Below, piece after piece: positions 61,532 through 64,000 of a DNA stretch of 64,000 nt; the stretch's first letter is position 1; each line of letters opens with the position of its first letter. This DNA is from Prado023 sp963747335 (GTDB lineage Bacteria; Actinomycetota; Actinomycetes; S36-B12; CAIYMF01): positions 496,001 through 560,000 of the forward strand of contig CAVVEV010000003.1 of assembly GCA_963747335.1 (NCBI GenBank). The letters run 5' to 3'. Below the pieces are notes generated by a model that was given only the letters and a program-made list of their open reading frames with translations, was not told where the DNA came from and searched no databases. A program made the translations under genes and the position numbers.

Positions 61532-64000
<2,469 letters not shown>

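Overview
The window is 64 kb of high-GC chromosome from an actinobacterium (Actinomycetota, most likely class Actinomycetes). The evidence is conserved actinobacterial gene order (cinA-pgsA-rimO-ftsK-dapA-thyX; rimP-nusA-ylxR-infB-ylxP-rbfA-truB-ribF-rpsO-pnp-M16 peptidase-dapB; DUF3000-regulator-RNase D-dxs-aconitase), the HemE/HemG/HemQ coproporphyrin-dependent haem route, LAxTG-type surface anchoring, many GTG starts, 4-base GTGA/ATGA stop-start overlaps, and many TANNNT boxes 6-8 nt before start codons (leaderless genes). The genus cannot be named from sequence alone. Layout: 1-7.9 kb (minus) holds cinA (partial), pgsA, rimO, ftsK, dapA, an F420 gamma-glutamyl-ligase-like gene and thyX. 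Here rimO, ftsK (twice) and dapA each carry what looks like one extra base. 8-17.4 kb interrupts the usual thyX-dapB neighbourhood with gap, an FLVCR-like MFS transporter, a Gly/Asp-rich membrane-anchored protein, a tight minus-strand operon (HAD phosphatase, YheT-like hydrolase, class III aminotransferase, class II aldolase) and a divergent fructosamine-kinase-like gene. 17.4-22.8 kb is the dapB-M16-pnp-rpsO block. 23-27.9 kb is secreted/surface accessory DNA: a 1291-residue CnaB/SpaA-repeat LADTG protein and a CAP-domain protein. 27.9-37.5 kb is the translation/transcription block ribF, truB, rbfA, ylxP, infB, ylxR, nusA, rimP, interrupted by an M24 peptidase gene on the other strand. 37.6-44.4 kb holds two DUF4439 ferritin-like genes, zapE, an ATP-dependent DNA ligase (LigC type), a fasciclin protein, a DUF2892 protein, a LigD-type primase-polymerase and msrB. 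44.4-48.7 kb is the haem operon hemE-hemG-hemQ plus a GNAT gene. 48.8-53.1 kb is the most unusual block: an extended SDR, a 689-residue protein whose C-terminal half matches cyanobacterial acyl-ACP reductase (glycine motif and catalytic Cys context kept), and a patatin-like lipase, preceded by a nested palindrome. 53.1-64 kb holds a CxxC hypothetical, an EamA transporter, DUF3000, a LuxR-type regulator, RNase D, a PAS-GGDEF-EAL protein, dxs, two small conserved genes (one frameshifted) and most of aconitase. How the genes work together: the core blocks supply lysine/peptidoglycan precursors (dapA, dapB), dTMP (thyX), ribosome maturation (rimP, rbfA, rimO, truB, infB), isoprenoids (dxs) and haem. 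The 48.8-53.1 kb cluster reads as a lipid acyl-reduction and lipolysis unit, although its product is unknown. I found no tRNA, rRNA, CRISPR array, transposase, integrase or prophage gene.
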